From Streptomyces alanosinicus (GTDB lineage Bacteria; Actinomycetota; Actinomycetes; Streptomycetales; Streptomycetaceae): a stretch of DNA of 64,000 nucleotides. The stretch is taken from contig NZ_BMVG01000030.1 of NCBI RefSeq assembly GCF_014650595.1, positions 1 to 64,000 of the forward strand. The letters are read 5' to 3'. Both the position numbers and the translations under genes were made by a program. The notes beneath the pieces were generated by a model. The model had not been told where the DNA came from, did not search any database, and worked only from the letters and a program-made list of their open reading frames with translations. How positions within the stretch are numbered: the stretch's first letter is position 1; each line of letters begins with the position of its first letter. Positions 17,057 through 25,938 of the stretch are shown piece after piece.

Positions 17057-17329
17057 CCAGGCGGCCGGGGTCACGGTGAGGTGAGCGGCGGCGGGTTGCT
17101 TCGAGTCGCGGATGTGGACGGCGGTGGGGTGGGCGGCGGCCTCCAGGCAATCGCCGCCTTCGCCGCCGCTGTACGTGGACTTCCGCCAGTTGTAGGCGAG
17201 TTCGAGGCACTGGCCGCCTTCGCCATCGCTGTAGGTGGACTTATGCCAGTTGTAGGCGAGTTCGACGCACTCGCCACCTTCGCCGCCGCTGTAGCTGGAC
17301 TTGAACCAGGCGAGTCTCTCGGTGTTCAT
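17015..17329 (-). CDS. DUF397 protein with three tandem N-terminal motif copies
   Basis: 104 residues. DUF397 normally has one W-x-KSSYSGGEGGxCVE motif; here it occurs three times (about 8-23, 28-43 and 48-63) spaced 20 residues apart, followed by the usual VHIRDSK and WSAFLL ending. The ATGA at 17326-17329 overlaps the upstream XRE gene, so they are co-translated. DUF397 proteins work with DUF5753 XRE regulators in Streptomyces development (the WhiJ/AbaA type). The repeat expansion is unusual and in frame. Confidence 0.88.
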   Translation of the reverse strand: MNTERLAWFKSSYSGGEGGECVELAYNWHKSTYSDGEGGQCLELAYNWRKSTYSGGEGGDCLEAAAHPTAVHIRDSKQPAAAHLTVTPAAWSAFLLGEEERLRD

Positions 17330-18189
17330 CGCTCTCCCAGCAGTTTCTCAATCAGGGCCAGGGACTCCATGGGAGTGAGTGCCATCGCGCGCATGATCCC
17401 ATAGCGGTCTGCGATCTTACGGACTTCCTCCGGTTCGGTGATCAGCCGTGGGTAGCCCTGAACCTCTACGTAGGCGACCTGGGCCCGCTTCTTGGGCGTC
17501 AGCAGGTTGAACGGGCCGTCCATGTTGGGGTGTTCCGTCTGCACGAAGGGCATCACCTGAATCTCGACGTTACGCCTGCCTCCGATCCGCAGCAGCTGGC
17601 GAAGCTGGCCCTTGTGCACTTCCGAGCCACCGATGAGGCGATGCAGGATTGCCTCTTCCAGGACATAGCCACACATCGGCAGCGGCCACTGCTCAAGAAC
17701 CTGCTGGCGCGCCAACCGGTCGGCCACTCGCTTCTCAATGGCATCTTCGTCCAGCAGGGGGCGACGGCGGGAGAACACCGCCCGCGCATACTCCTCCGTC
17801 TGCAACAGACCAGGCACGCCCTGGTTCGCATAGAAGTGCAGCTCGACGGCCTCCGCCTCCAGCGCCGCATAACTCCTGTACCACTCCGGATGCCTCGTCC
17901 GCGCCTTCGCCATCGCCTCCTCTACCTCCGGGATGACCGCCTTCAGGAGCCCGCCCGCCTTGAGGATGTCGTCCGCCTGCCTCAAGAAGTCCGGCCTCGG
18001 CGTCCGTACCCCCCTCTCCATCGCCGAGATCTGGTCGGGGCCGTACCCCACCAACCTCCCGAACTCCGGCTGGCTCAGCGCCGCCCGCTCCCTCAGCAAC
18101 TTCAGCTGCTTGCCCAGGAGGACGAAGACCCCCACCGCCCCGTTCTGCTCCGCGGGCGTCTCCGGCCTTCGCTCCGTCTCCTCCGTCAC
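17326..18189 (-). CDS. XRE-family regulator with DUF5753 domain (WhiJ-like)
   Basis: 287 residues from GTG at 18189, chosen because GGAGGG lies five bases ahead; a GTG at 18201 is also possible. Helix-turn-helix at about 25-75 (LSQPEFGRLVGYGPDQISAM), then the DUF5753 domain (about 95-275) with the typical ANQGVPGLLQTEEYARAV. Such proteins regulate sporulation and antibiotic genes together with a DUF397 partner and an ATPase. The three genes here form that module, with the ATPase gene divergent at 18,300. Confidence 0.88.
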   Translation of the reverse strand: MTEETERRPETPAEQNGAVGVFVLLGKQLKLLRERAALSQPEFGRLVGYGPDQISAMERGVRTPRPDFLRQADDILKAGGLLKAVIPEVEEAMAKARTRHPEWYRSYAALEAEAVELHFYANQGVPGLLQTEEYARAVFSRRRPLLDEDAIEKRVADRLARQQVLEQWPLPMCGYVLEEAILHRLIGGSEVHKGQLRQLLRIGGRRNVEIQVMPFVQTEHPNMDGPFNLLTPKKRAQVAYVEVQGYPRLITEPEEVRKIADRYGIMRAMALTPMESLALIEKLLGER

Positions 18190-18209
18190 GCCACCCTCCA
18201 CCGACTACC

Positions 18210-18236
18210 CGTACACCAGACGTACCGCTCCCGTAC
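18210..18236. promoter_or_regulatory. Three CGTAC boxes at 11-bp spacing
   Basis: CGTAC occurs at 18210-18214, 18221-18225 and 18232-18236, exactly 11 bp apart, between the divergent XRE and ATPase genes. Phasing by one helical turn suggests a row of protein contacts on one face, perhaps for the XRE protein itself. Confidence 0.45.
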
Positions 18237-18299
18237 GATTACGCACAGTCGCGGGAAACCTCCTGGTCAGCGTAGAGAGAAGCGACCACGCTCGGTCAC

Positions 18300-18764
18300 G
18301 TGAATCTGGAAATCTCCACCCCCACAAACGAACTCAGCCAACGTCTCAGCGCCACGCCCCGCGGTGCCCGTCTGGCCCGGCGACTCACCGCGACCCAGCT
18401 CGCCACCTGGGGATACCCGCATGACAGCGACGCGAGCCACACCGCTCAGCTCCTCGTCGCCGAACTCGCGGCGAACGCCGTCACCCACGGTCGTGTGCCG
18501 GGCCGGGACTTCGAGCTGAAGCTGACGCTGCTGCCGGAGAAGGACACCTTGCGCATCGAGGTGAGCGACACCCGGGGGGACCGTGAACTGCGGTTCCTGG
18601 ACGGCGGGTCGGAGGACGAGCACGGCCGCGGACTGGTCGTCGTCTTCGTGCTGTCGGCCAGGTGGGGTGTGGCCCGGCGCACGGTCGGCAAGACGGTGTG
18701 GGCGGAACTGCCGCTCACCTCGCGGCGGCGACCGTGTCCGCGAAGGCCCGTGCCGGAGGGCTGA
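18300..18764 (+). CDS. ATP-binding anti-sigma-like protein (HATPase_c_2)
   Basis: 154 residues from GTG at 18300. It has the GHKL ATP-site boxes: N-box ELAANAVTHG, VSDTRG, and DEHGRGLVVV. These RsbW/SpoIIAB-like proteins bind ATP and may phosphorylate anti-anti-sigma factors, though many in Streptomyces have unknown partners. It completes the XRE/DUF397/ATPase set. Its 3' end overlaps the convergent LysR gene by 50 bp. Confidence 0.87.
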   Translation: MNLEISTPTNELSQRLSATPRGARLARRLTATQLATWGYPHDSDASHTAQLLVAELAANAVTHGRVPGRDFELKLTLLPEKDTLRIEVSDTRGDRELRFLDGGSEDEHGRGLVVVFVLSARWGVARRTVGKTVWAELPLTSRRRPCPRRPVPEG

Positions 18765-19605
18765 GGGCGTCCCAGCGGCGGACGGCCCAGCCGACGGGGA
18801 GCGGGCGCAGGCCGGGGAGGGGGATGAGCCGCAGGTCGCCCTCCCCCGGCACCGGAAGCCCGGGTACGGCCGGTACGACCGCCCGCCCGACCCCCAGCTC
18901 GGCGAGGAGCAGGGCCGTGTCCCAGTCGGCGACGCTCGTGTCGTACGCGAACCGCACCCCCAACTCGTCACACGCGGCGTCGAGATGGGCGGAGGAGGTG
19001 GAGTTCGGGGGGAGCCGGATGAGGCGGACGTCCCGGAGTGCGGCAGGGTCGAGGTCCGGCCGTCCTGCCAGGGGGTCGTCGGCGCGGACGGCGAGCAACC
19101 AGGGCAGTTCCGCGATCGTCCGCTGCTCGATGCCGCGGACCGGCGGGCCGATGGTGACCCAGGCGAGGTCGAGGGTGCCTTCGGCGAGGGCGTCGAAGCT
19201 GCTGCGCCCCGAACTCACCGTACGGAATTCGAGGTTGACCTTGGGGTGCCGGCGGCGGAAGGCGACCACGGCGTGGGACATGAAGTGCCGGACGGTGGTC
19301 GCACCGGTGGCGACGCGGACGTAGCCGCTGTGGCCGTCGATGAGATCGCGCAGTTGCCGTATCGCGAGATCCAGGCCGGAGATCCCCTCGGCCGCGGCGG
19401 CCTCCAGGATGCGCCCGGCCCGGGTGGGGACGACTCCGCGCGGCTGGCGTTCCACCAGTGCCACCCCGGTCTCCCGCTCCAGCCGTTTGACGTGCTGACT
19501 GACGGCGGACTGGGTGCAGCCCAGGTCCCGCGCGACGGAGCTGAGGCTGCCCGCGCGGCACACGGCCACGAAGACACGGAGATCGTCCAGGGTCACGAGA
19601 TCCAA
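18715..19605 (-). CDS. LysR-family transcriptional regulator
   Basis: 296 residues. N-terminal winged helix (DLRVFVAVCRAGSLSSVAR, about 7-65), then the two-lobed effector domain (about 90-290) with ATGATTVRHFMSHAV. The length is normal. No divergently transcribed target lies within 100 bp of the start; the next gene is a TetR gene pointing the same way, so the target is not obvious. The A/T-richer stretch 19,610-19,660 probably holds its promoter and autoregulatory site. Confidence 0.88.
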   Translation of the reverse strand: MDLVTLDDLRVFVAVCRAGSLSSVARDLGCTQSAVSQHVKRLERETGVALVERQPRGVVPTRAGRILEAAAAEGISGLDLAIRQLRDLIDGHSGYVRVATGATTVRHFMSHAVVAFRRRHPKVNLEFRTVSSGRSSFDALAEGTLDLAWVTIGPPVRGIEQRTIAELPWLLAVRADDPLAGRPDLDPAALRDVRLIRLPPNSTSSAHLDAACDELGVRFAYDTSVADWDTALLLAELGVGRAVVPAVPGLPVPGEGDLRLIPLPGLRPLPVGWAVRRWDALSPPARAFADTVAAAR

Positions 19606-19761
19606 GCTAACACTTGGAGTTGATGAGTAAATCCAAGGATTGACTAAGCATCAGGTGCGTACCAGGATCAAGGGCGGGCCGCGACCGACCCAGGCGGCAA
19701 CCCGCTCCCCGTCTCGCCGAGTCCGGACGACGCGGGGTCAGCGAGGAGCGGGTGTCGACCC

Positions 19762-20346
19762 TCACCCGAGGGCGCGGACGGCGACCTCGATCGCCGTGCC
19801 CATACGGGCCTGGTCATGGCCCGCGCGTTCCCGTACGCGCAGCCCGAGCACCGTCGTGAAGAGCAGCTCCACCGCGCCGTCGATCTCGAGACCGGCGGGC
19901 AGCTCCCCCTTGCCCCGCCCCTTGAGCAGCAGCGCCCGCAGCGCCTGCCGGGTGACCTCGAACGCGGCCTCGGTGCGCTCGCTGATCCGGGCGTCGGCGG
20001 TGCCCAGTTCCGTGGCCGTGTTGACCACGAAGCAGCCTTTGCCGGGTTCGCCGTCGGGCGGGCAGGTGACCAGCCAGAGCATCCAGTCCCGCAGCACCTC
20101 GCGGATCGGCCGGTCGTCGGCGGCCAGCAGCCGTTCCGCCTGAGCGGATTCGGTGGCCCGGTAGTGGTCGAGCGCGCGCAGGAACAGCGTGTGCTTGTCG
20201 GTGAACGTCCGGTACAGGCTGCTGGGGGTGAGTTTGAGCTCGTCACCCAGGTCCCGTACCGACGTGGCGTGATAACCGCGTCGCCAGAACAGCTCGGTCG
20301 CCCTGACGACCGCGTCCTGCTCGTCGAACTGTCGGGGTCGTCCCAT
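19762..20346 (-). CDS. TetR-family repressor of the divergent MFS exporter
   Basis: 194 residues from ATG at 20346 with GAGGGG ahead (an ATG at 20355 is also in frame). The helix-turn-helix is at about 10-55: GYHATSVRDLGDELKLTPSSL. The C-terminal domain has KGCFVVNTATELG, as in the AcrR/NemR-like TetR_C group with a redox- or electrophile-type Cys. It faces an MFS exporter gene across a shared operator region, the usual repressor-pump pair. Confidence 0.88.
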   Translation of the reverse strand: MGRPRQFDEQDAVVRATELFWRRGYHATSVRDLGDELKLTPSSLYRTFTDKHTLFLRALDHYRATESAQAERLLAADDRPIREVLRDWMLWLVTCPPDGEPGKGCFVVNTATELGTADARISERTEAAFEVTRQALRALLLKGRGKGELPAGLEIDGAVELLFTTVLGLRVRERAGHDQARMGTAIEVAVRALG

Positions 20347-20365
20347 GCCCCTCATCCTACCCGAC

Positions 20366-20421
20366 TTGTGGAGCGATCGTTCCCGTACTAGCCTCGTTCT
20401 CGTATGGGAGCGATCGCTACC
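20366..20421 (+). promoter_or_regulatory. Promoter and paired operators between TetR and MFS genes
   Basis: GAGCGATCG occurs at 20371-20379 and again at 20408-20416, the second inside the palindrome AGCGATCGCT (20409-20418). A likely promoter, TTGTGG (20366-20371), 17 bases, TAGCCT (20389-20394), overlaps the first copy. TetR binding would block the exporter gene. Confidence 0.6.
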
Positions 20422-20440
20422 AAATATGAAGGAGACTCCG

Positions 20441-21643
20441 GTGACGACGGCAGAACAGTCCGCCGCCCAGGCGACCCAGCCACAGAACGCGCAGAAGAGC
20501 CGGTGGCTCGCCGTCAGTGCGGTGGCCCTGGGCACATTCCTGCTGGTGACCGCCGAGCAGCTGCCGATCGGCCTGCTGACCCCGGTGGGCAAGGCGCTGT
20601 CGGTCTCCGAGGGGACCGCCGGCCTGATGGTGACCGTGCCCAGCATCGTCGCCGGTTTCGCGGCACCCGTGGTGCCGGTGGTCGTCGGCGCCCTGGACCG
20701 ACGGGTGCTGCTGCTCGGCCTGATGGCGCTGATGACCGCGTCCAACGTGGTCTCGGCCGTGGCCCCGAATTTCGGCGTACTCGTGGCGTCGCGGGTGCTG
20801 GTCGGCATCGCGATCGGCGGTTTCTGGGCCATCGCCAGCGGCCTGGCCGTCCGGCTGGTGCCCGGTGAGGACGTGCCGCGCGCCACTGCGATCATCTTCG
20901 GCGGCGTCGGCGCCGCCAATGTGTTCGGTGTCCCGCTCGGCACCCTGGTCGGTGATCTCACCGGCTGGCGCATCGCCTTCGCTTCGCTGAGCGCGCTCGC
21001 GGTCCTCACGCTGCTCGCCCTGCTGGCCGTACTGCCCCCGCTGGCCGCGGACCAGGCCATCCGCCCCCGGCTGCTGCTCGAACAGCTCCGCAACCCGGGG
21101 GTGCGCGTCGGCATCATCGCGACGGCCCTGATCGTGTTCGGCCACTTCTCGGCCTACACGTTCGTCAGCCCCGCGCTGCAGAAGCTGTCGGGGATCGACG
21201 AGAGCTATGTCGGTCCGCTGCTGTTCGGGTTCGGTATCGCGGGCATGATCGGCAACTTCGCGGCCGGCTCGGCGCTGTCACGCCGGGTGCACCGCAGCGT
21301 GCTGATCATCGCCGTGGCCCTGACGATCGCGATGCCGCTGTTCCTCCTCCTGGGCCGCACCACGATCGGCGGCGCCGTCCTGCTGATCGTCTGGGGCCTG
21401 GCCTACGGTGGCGTCTCCGTCGGCCTGCAGACCTGGATGATCAAGGCCGCCCCGAACGCGGTGGAAGCCGCCTCCTCCCTCTGGGTGGCGGTCTTCAACC
21501 TCGCCATCGGCCTCGGCGCCCTGGCCGGCGGTGTCATCGTCGACAGCATCGGCCTGCGGGGAGTCCTCCTCCTCGGCGGCGCCTGCGCCCTCCTGGCCGC
21601 CCTGTCCCTCGCCGGCGCCCGCACCAACGAGAGCGTGCGCTAG
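20441..21643 (+). CDS. MFS drug/metabolite exporter
   Basis: 400 residues from GTG at 20441, chosen because AAGGAG (20429-20434) lies six bases ahead. Twelve membrane segments can be drawn from about 22 to 395. The motif-A-like loop is ALDRRVLLLGL and a motif-C-like stretch is GVGAANVFGVPLGTLVGDLTGW. It belongs to the DHA1 (AraJ/SotB-like) group. Regulation by the divergent TetR protein is likely. Confidence 0.88.
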   Translation: MTTAEQSAAQATQPQNAQKSRWLAVSAVALGTFLLVTAEQLPIGLLTPVGKALSVSEGTAGLMVTVPSIVAGFAAPVVPVVVGALDRRVLLLGLMALMTASNVVSAVAPNFGVLVASRVLVGIAIGGFWAIASGLAVRLVPGEDVPRATAIIFGGVGAANVFGVPLGTLVGDLTGWRIAFASLSALAVLTLLALLAVLPPLAADQAIRPRLLLEQLRNPGVRVGIIATALIVFGHFSAYTFVSPALQKLSGIDESYVGPLLFGFGIAGMIGNFAAGSALSRRVHRSVLIIAVALTIAMPLFLLLGRTTIGGAVLLIVWGLAYGGVSVGLQTWMIKAAPNAVEAASSLWVAVFNLAIGLGALAGGVIVDSIGLRGVLLLGGACALLAALSLAGARTNESVR

Positions 21644-21662
21644 GGCTGTCCGGCGGACCGGA

Positions 21663-23624
21663 TCACCGGCGGGCGTACAGTCCCGCCACCTCGTCCGTGA
21701 AGTCGGACATGATCTGGGCACGACGGAGCTTCATCGAGGGGGTCAGATGGCCGGCCTCCTCGGTGAAGTCCACCGGCAGTACGGCGAAGCGGCGGATGGA
21801 CTCGGGGCGCGAGACCAGTTTGTTGGCCTCGTCGATCGCTCGTTGCAGTACGGCGTCCAACTCCGGGTCGCCGCACAGGAGTTCCGGCGGCACCGGGTGC
21901 TTGCCGAGCATCTGCCGCCAGTGGGTGATGCCGTCGGGGTCGAGGGTGATGAGGGCCGCGACATAGGGGCGGGCATCGCCGACCAGCATCACCTGGGAGA
22001 TCAGGGGGTGCTGGCGCAGCCAGTTCTCCAGCGGGGCCGGGGCCACCGACTTGCCGCCCGCCGTGATCAGCAGTTCCTTCTTGCGGCCGGTGATGGTGAG
22101 GTAGCCCTCGTCGTCCAGCTCGCCGATGTCGCCGGTCGCCAGCCAGCCGTCCCGGGCCGCGGGCACGACACCGCCGGCCTGCGGATCCCAGTAGCCGCGC
22201 AGGACGTGGTCGCCGGCGACGAGGATCTCGCCGTCGGCGGCGATGCGTACCCGGGTGCCGGGCAGGGGCCAGCCGACGGTTCCCAGACGGGGTTTGAGCG
22301 GCGGGGTGACCGTCGTGGCACCCGTGGTCTCCGTCAGTCCGAAGCCCTCGAAGATCTCGATGCCGGCGCCCGCGTAGAACGCGGCGAGCCGTCGGCCGAG
22401 CGGGGAGCCGCCGCAGATGGCGTAGCGGACCCGGCCGCCCATCGCGGCCCGGATCTTGCGGTAGACCAGCGGGTCGTAGAAGGCGCGGGCCGTCTTCAGG
22501 GAGCGGCTCGGGCCGCCGCCGGTGCCGGTCTGCCGGGCTTCCAGCGCCTCGCCGTAGCGCCGGGCCACCCCCGCCGCCCGGTCGAAGGCGGTGACCCGGC
22601 CGCCCGACTCGGCCTTCGCACGGGCCGAGTTGTAGATCTTCTCCAGCATGTAGGGGATCGTCAGCAGACAGGTCGGCCGGAAGGCGGCGAGGTCGGGCAG
22701 GAGGTCCTCGGCGGCCAGGCTGGGCGCATGGCCGAGGCGGACGCGGGCGCGGACGCAGGCGATGGCCACCATCCGCCCGAAGACATGGGACATGGGCAGG
22801 AACAGCAGCACCGACGGCTCCTCGCCCTGAGCCTTGAAGACCGGGTGGAGCAGCTCGATGGCGTTGTCGACCTCGGCGAAGAAGTTGCGGTGCGAGAGGG
22901 CGCAGCCCTTGGGGCGGCCGGTGGTGCCGGAGGTGTAGATGAGCGTGGCGAGGGTGTCGGGGCCCAGCATCCCGCGCCGCACGCCGACTTCGCCGTCCGG
23001 CACCTGCGCGCCCGCCTCCGCCAGCCGGGTCACATGCTCCTTCTCCATCACCCACAGATGACGCAGGTCGGGCAGGTGCTGGAGTTCGGGGCCGATACCG
23101 GAGGCCTGTGCGGTGGTCTCGGCGATCAGGGCGACCGCGCCGGAGTCGTGCAGGATCCAGCGGGTCTGGAAGACCGAGGAGGTCGGATAGACCGGCACGG
23201 TGACCAGACCGGCGGCCCAGGCGGCGAAGTCCAGCAGCGTCCACTCGTACGTCGTACGGGCCATGACGGCGATACGGTCGCCGGGCACCAGGCCCTCGGC
23301 GATCAACCCCTTGGCCACGGCGAGGACCTGCCCGGCGAAGTCCGCGGCGGTCACCTCCGCCCAGCCGCCGTCGGGGAGCCTGCGGCTGAGCACGACCTGC
23401 CCGGGGGCCGCCTCGGCGTTGTCGAACGGCAGGTCCGCGAGGGAGCCGTGGGTGACCGGGGGCGCGAACGGCGGTACGGAGACCTCCCGTACGGCACCGT
23501 CCAGCCGCTGGACCCAGGGTTCCACGAGGACCGGGCGGCCGTCGTAGTCGGTGGCGGAGACCGGGGCACCGGAGGGGACGGGGGCGCCGGAGGAGACGGG
23601 GGCGTTCGGGAAGGGGGTGGACAC
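21663..23624 (-). CDS. Long-chain acyl-CoA synthetase (AMP-binding)
   Basis: 653 residues. The adenylate-forming core shows YTSGTTGRPKG (about 246-256), FEGFGLTETTG and DGWLATGDIGELDDEGYLTITGR with GRKKELL for the C-terminal catalytic Lys region. It activates fatty acids to CoA thioesters at the membrane or in the cytoplasm. It stands divergent to a MaoC hydratase-like gene, with paired palindromes between, pointing to shared fatty-acid control. It faces the MFS gene tail to tail. Confidence 0.9.
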   Translation of the reverse strand: MSTPFPNAPVSSGAPVPSGAPVSATDYDGRPVLVEPWVQRLDGAVREVSVPPFAPPVTHGSLADLPFDNAEAAPGQVVLSRRLPDGGWAEVTAADFAGQVLAVAKGLIAEGLVPGDRIAVMARTTYEWTLLDFAAWAAGLVTVPVYPTSSVFQTRWILHDSGAVALIAETTAQASGIGPELQHLPDLRHLWVMEKEHVTRLAEAGAQVPDGEVGVRRGMLGPDTLATLIYTSGTTGRPKGCALSHRNFFAEVDNAIELLHPVFKAQGEEPSVLLFLPMSHVFGRMVAIACVRARVRLGHAPSLAAEDLLPDLAAFRPTCLLTIPYMLEKIYNSARAKAESGGRVTAFDRAAGVARRYGEALEARQTGTGGGPSRSLKTARAFYDPLVYRKIRAAMGGRVRYAICGGSPLGRRLAAFYAGAGIEIFEGFGLTETTGATTVTPPLKPRLGTVGWPLPGTRVRIAADGEILVAGDHVLRGYWDPQAGGVVPAARDGWLATGDIGELDDEGYLTITGRKKELLITAGGKSVAPAPLENWLRQHPLISQVMLVGDARPYVAALITLDPDGITHWRQMLGKHPVPPELLCGDPELDAVLQRAIDEANKLVSRPESIRRFAVLPVDFTEEAGHLTPSMKLRRAQIMSDFTDEVAGLYARR

Positions 23625-23850
23625 GGGCGGCTCCTCTGGCGTGCGTGCACCTGCGGCGGGCCTTGGCGGAAAGGTGTTACCGCAGGTTAGGCAGGTGATC
23701 GTACGGGTCCGCCGTGAGGGGATTGTGCGGGTCCGGGGGTGGTCCGGGGCTGAAGGTATGCAGCGTCGGGGGTTATGTGACAGGGGCTCACTTCTGTGTG
23801 TCCGGCGGGCTCCCGTCGCGGGGCTTTCGCCGCCGGGCGCCTCGTCGGCG

Positions 23851-23885
23851 TATGATTACCGGCGGTAACCTTACTTCAGGGTAAG
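23851..23885. promoter_or_regulatory. Two palindromes at the hydratase promoter
   Basis: A TATGAT -10-like box (23851-23856) is followed by TTACCGGCGGTAA (23856-23868) and CTTAC-6-GTAAG (23870-23885). They sit just before the ribosome site of the MaoC gene and fit a TetR-type repressor, for example the one encoded at 24,862. Confidence 0.55.
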
Positions 23886-23899
23886 CAGGGGGGATCGCC

Positions 23900-24814
23900 A
23901 TGGCGCGCGAGTTGTTGCATCTCACGAGCGGCGTGCTGCGCTCGCCGTTCAAACGGCCTTCCGCGCAGGCGGGTTTCCCGCGCACCCGGCTGGTGCTGCC
24001 CGGACTGCGGATCGATCCGGACCGGCTGACCGCCTATGAGCGGGTGTGCGGCTTCGCGACCGGGGCCGGCGGACCGGCCGACGGACCGGCCGGCGCGGCC
24101 ACCGGACCGGCCGCCGGCGAAGACGCGTTGCCGGTCACGTATCCGCATGTCCTCGGCTTTCCGCTCGCCCTGCGGCTGATGAGCGACCGGGCCTTTCCGC
24201 TGCCGCTGCCGGGGCTCGTGCACACCTCGATCGAGATCACCCGGCACGCCCGCCTCCCGGCCGGGGCGGTGTACGAACTCGCCGTCCACATCGAGAAACT
24301 GGCCCCGCACCGGCGCGGCACCGAAGCCACGCTGGTCACCGGGATGCGGGCCGGCGGGGATGTCGTATGGGAGTCGCGCAGCACCTATCTCGCCCGGCAC
24401 CGGACGCCCGGCGCGGCAGCACCGGAGCGGGCAGCGGAGCCGGGGCGGGAGGGGCCGGCGCTGCCCGTCGTCGCCGAGTGGCGGCTCGCCGGCGACGTCG
24501 GCCGGCGGTACGGCGCCGCCTCCGGCGATCGCAACCCCATCCATCTGCATCCGCTCGCCGCCCGCCTCTTCGGCTTCCCCCGGGCCATCGCCCACGGCAT
24601 GTGGACGGTGGCCCGCTGTCTGGCCGCGCACGGCACACCCGACGCTGCGGTGGTCCGGGCCCGGTTCCGGGCACCGGTGCTGCTGCCGGGCACGGTCGCG
24701 TACGGCGCGGACGGCGGCGGCCGGTTCGAGCTGCGCGGCGCGCGCGGCGAGCGGCTCCATCTGTCCGGAGAGGTACGGACGCCGGACGGGGAATCCCGCA
24801 CGCTCCCCGGCTGA
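23900..24814 (+). CDS. MaoC-like hotdog-fold dehydratase/hydratase
   Basis: 304 residues, a double-hotdog size. The hydratase 2 motif is in the C-terminal half: YGAASGDRNPIHLHPLAARL (about 206-225), with the catalytic Asp and His. The N-terminal half lacks the motif, as usual for two-domain forms. Such enzymes hydrate trans-2-enoyl thioesters in fatty-acid or polyketide metabolism. Neighbours: an acyl-CoA synthetase (divergent) and a TetR gene (convergent). Confidence 0.87.
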   Translation: MARELLHLTSGVLRSPFKRPSAQAGFPRTRLVLPGLRIDPDRLTAYERVCGFATGAGGPADGPAGAATGPAAGEDALPVTYPHVLGFPLALRLMSDRAFPLPLPGLVHTSIEITRHARLPAGAVYELAVHIEKLAPHRRGTEATLVTGMRAGGDVVWESRSTYLARHRTPGAAAPERAAEPGREGPALPVVAEWRLAGDVGRRYGAASGDRNPIHLHPLAARLFGFPRAIAHGMWTVARCLAAHGTPDAAVVRARFRAPVLLPGTVAYGADGGGRFELRGARGERLHLSGEVRTPDGESRTLPG

Positions 24815-24861
24815 GCGGGGTGCGGTGGGCGAAAGCCCTTCGGCGGGCTCGGGCCCTGCTC

Positions 24862-25515
24862 TCAGACCACGCCTTCGGGCGGCGGGGTCCAGCGCCGGCC
24901 CCGCATCAGGGCGCCCAGGCCCGACCAGGCGAAGTTCATCAGGGTGGAGGCGGCCTGGCGGGCGGTGACGCCGGGCGTGGTGTTGGCCCACGCGGCCAGT
25001 GACTCCGCCGCGCCGACCAGGGCCTCGGCGAGACCGGCGACCTCGTGTTCGGGGAGGTCGGGGTCGCGATGGGCCTCGCGGGCCGCCACCGCGACCAGGC
25101 GGGTGACGAAGGAGACGATCTCCGTGCGCATCGCGGCGGCCTCGGCCGCGAAGGGTTCCCCGTGCGTGCGGGCCTGCAGATGCAGCACGGACCAGGCGTC
25201 GGGGTGCTCGGCGGTGTGCTGGAAGAAGGCCCGGAGCCCGTCCCACAGCTGGCGGTCGGCGGGCAGATCGGTGCGCACCCCGGCGCGGACGGCCCGCGTC
25301 AGCGCGGTGGCCTCACGCCGGATACAGGCGGTGAAGAGGTCTTCCTTGGAGTTCAGATACAGATAGACCAACGGCTTGGAGACGCCCGCGAGTTCGGCTA
25401 TCTCATCCATCGAGGCGGCCATGTAGCCGCGTTGGCCGAAGATCTGCACGGCGGCGTCGAGCATCTGCTGCTCCCGCACCGCACGCGGCATCCGCTTGGT
25501 CCTCGCCCCACCCAT
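24862..25515 (-). CDS. TetR-family regulator, probably of fatty-acid genes
   Basis: 217 residues. Helix-turn-helix at about 20-66 (GYMAASMDEIAELAGVSKPL), ligand domain after. It lies tail to tail with the MaoC-like gene. The location next to lipid genes suggests control of the 23.6-24.8 kb pair; this is inference. Confidence 0.86.
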   Translation of the reverse strand: MGGARTKRMPRAVREQQMLDAAVQIFGQRGYMAASMDEIAELAGVSKPLVYLYLNSKEDLFTACIRREATALTRAVRAGVRTDLPADRQLWDGLRAFFQHTAEHPDAWSVLHLQARTHGEPFAAEAAAMRTEIVSFVTRLVAVAAREAHRDPDLPEHEVAGLAEALVGAAESLAAWANTTPGVTARQAASTLMNFAWSGLGALMRGRRWTPPPEGVV

Positions 25516-25563
25516 GAGGGCAAGACTAATTGGGCTCCGGGGTACCGGGAGCCGTGCCGGACG

Positions 25564-25863
25564 TCAGGAGGGCTGGCTCTGCGCCCGGGCGGTGTCGTCG
25601 GCGACGTCCTCCTGGCTGCGGTTGGCTTCCAGGTTGGCCTTCATCCGGTCGACCCTGCTGACGATGCGCTCCGAGGCCCGGTCCCGCTCCCTGCGCAGCA
25701 CCACCCAGCTGATCGGCGCCGACAGCACCAGCGAGAGCAGCAGCACCCAGAGGAAGTTCGAGTCGCCGAAACCGCGCGGGAAGATGCCGGAGTAGACGGC
25801 TCCCCAGACGACCACGAGGCAGCCGGCGAAGATGCCGAGGCGCATCAGCGTGTAGCGGAGCAT
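25564..25863 (-). CDS. DUF4229 small membrane protein
   Basis: 99 residues from ATG at 25863 (MLRYTLMRLG), the normal DUF4229 start. Two membrane segments (about 5-27 and 36-55) are followed by a charged helix (RERDRASERIVSRVDR). DUF4229 proteins are common in actinobacteria beside menaquinone genes and have no known function. Confidence 0.82.
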   Translation of the reverse strand: MLRYTLMRLGIFAGCLVVVWGAVYSGIFPRGFGDSNFLWVLLLSLVLSAPISWVVLRRERDRASERIVSRVDRMKANLEANRSQEDVADDTARAQSQPS

Positions 25864-25938
25864 CTCAATCCACTCGTCCGATTCCAAACAGGGTCATCGT
25901 CCAGTGAAGCACGGTCGGGAAGAGATCTTGCAAGAGGG

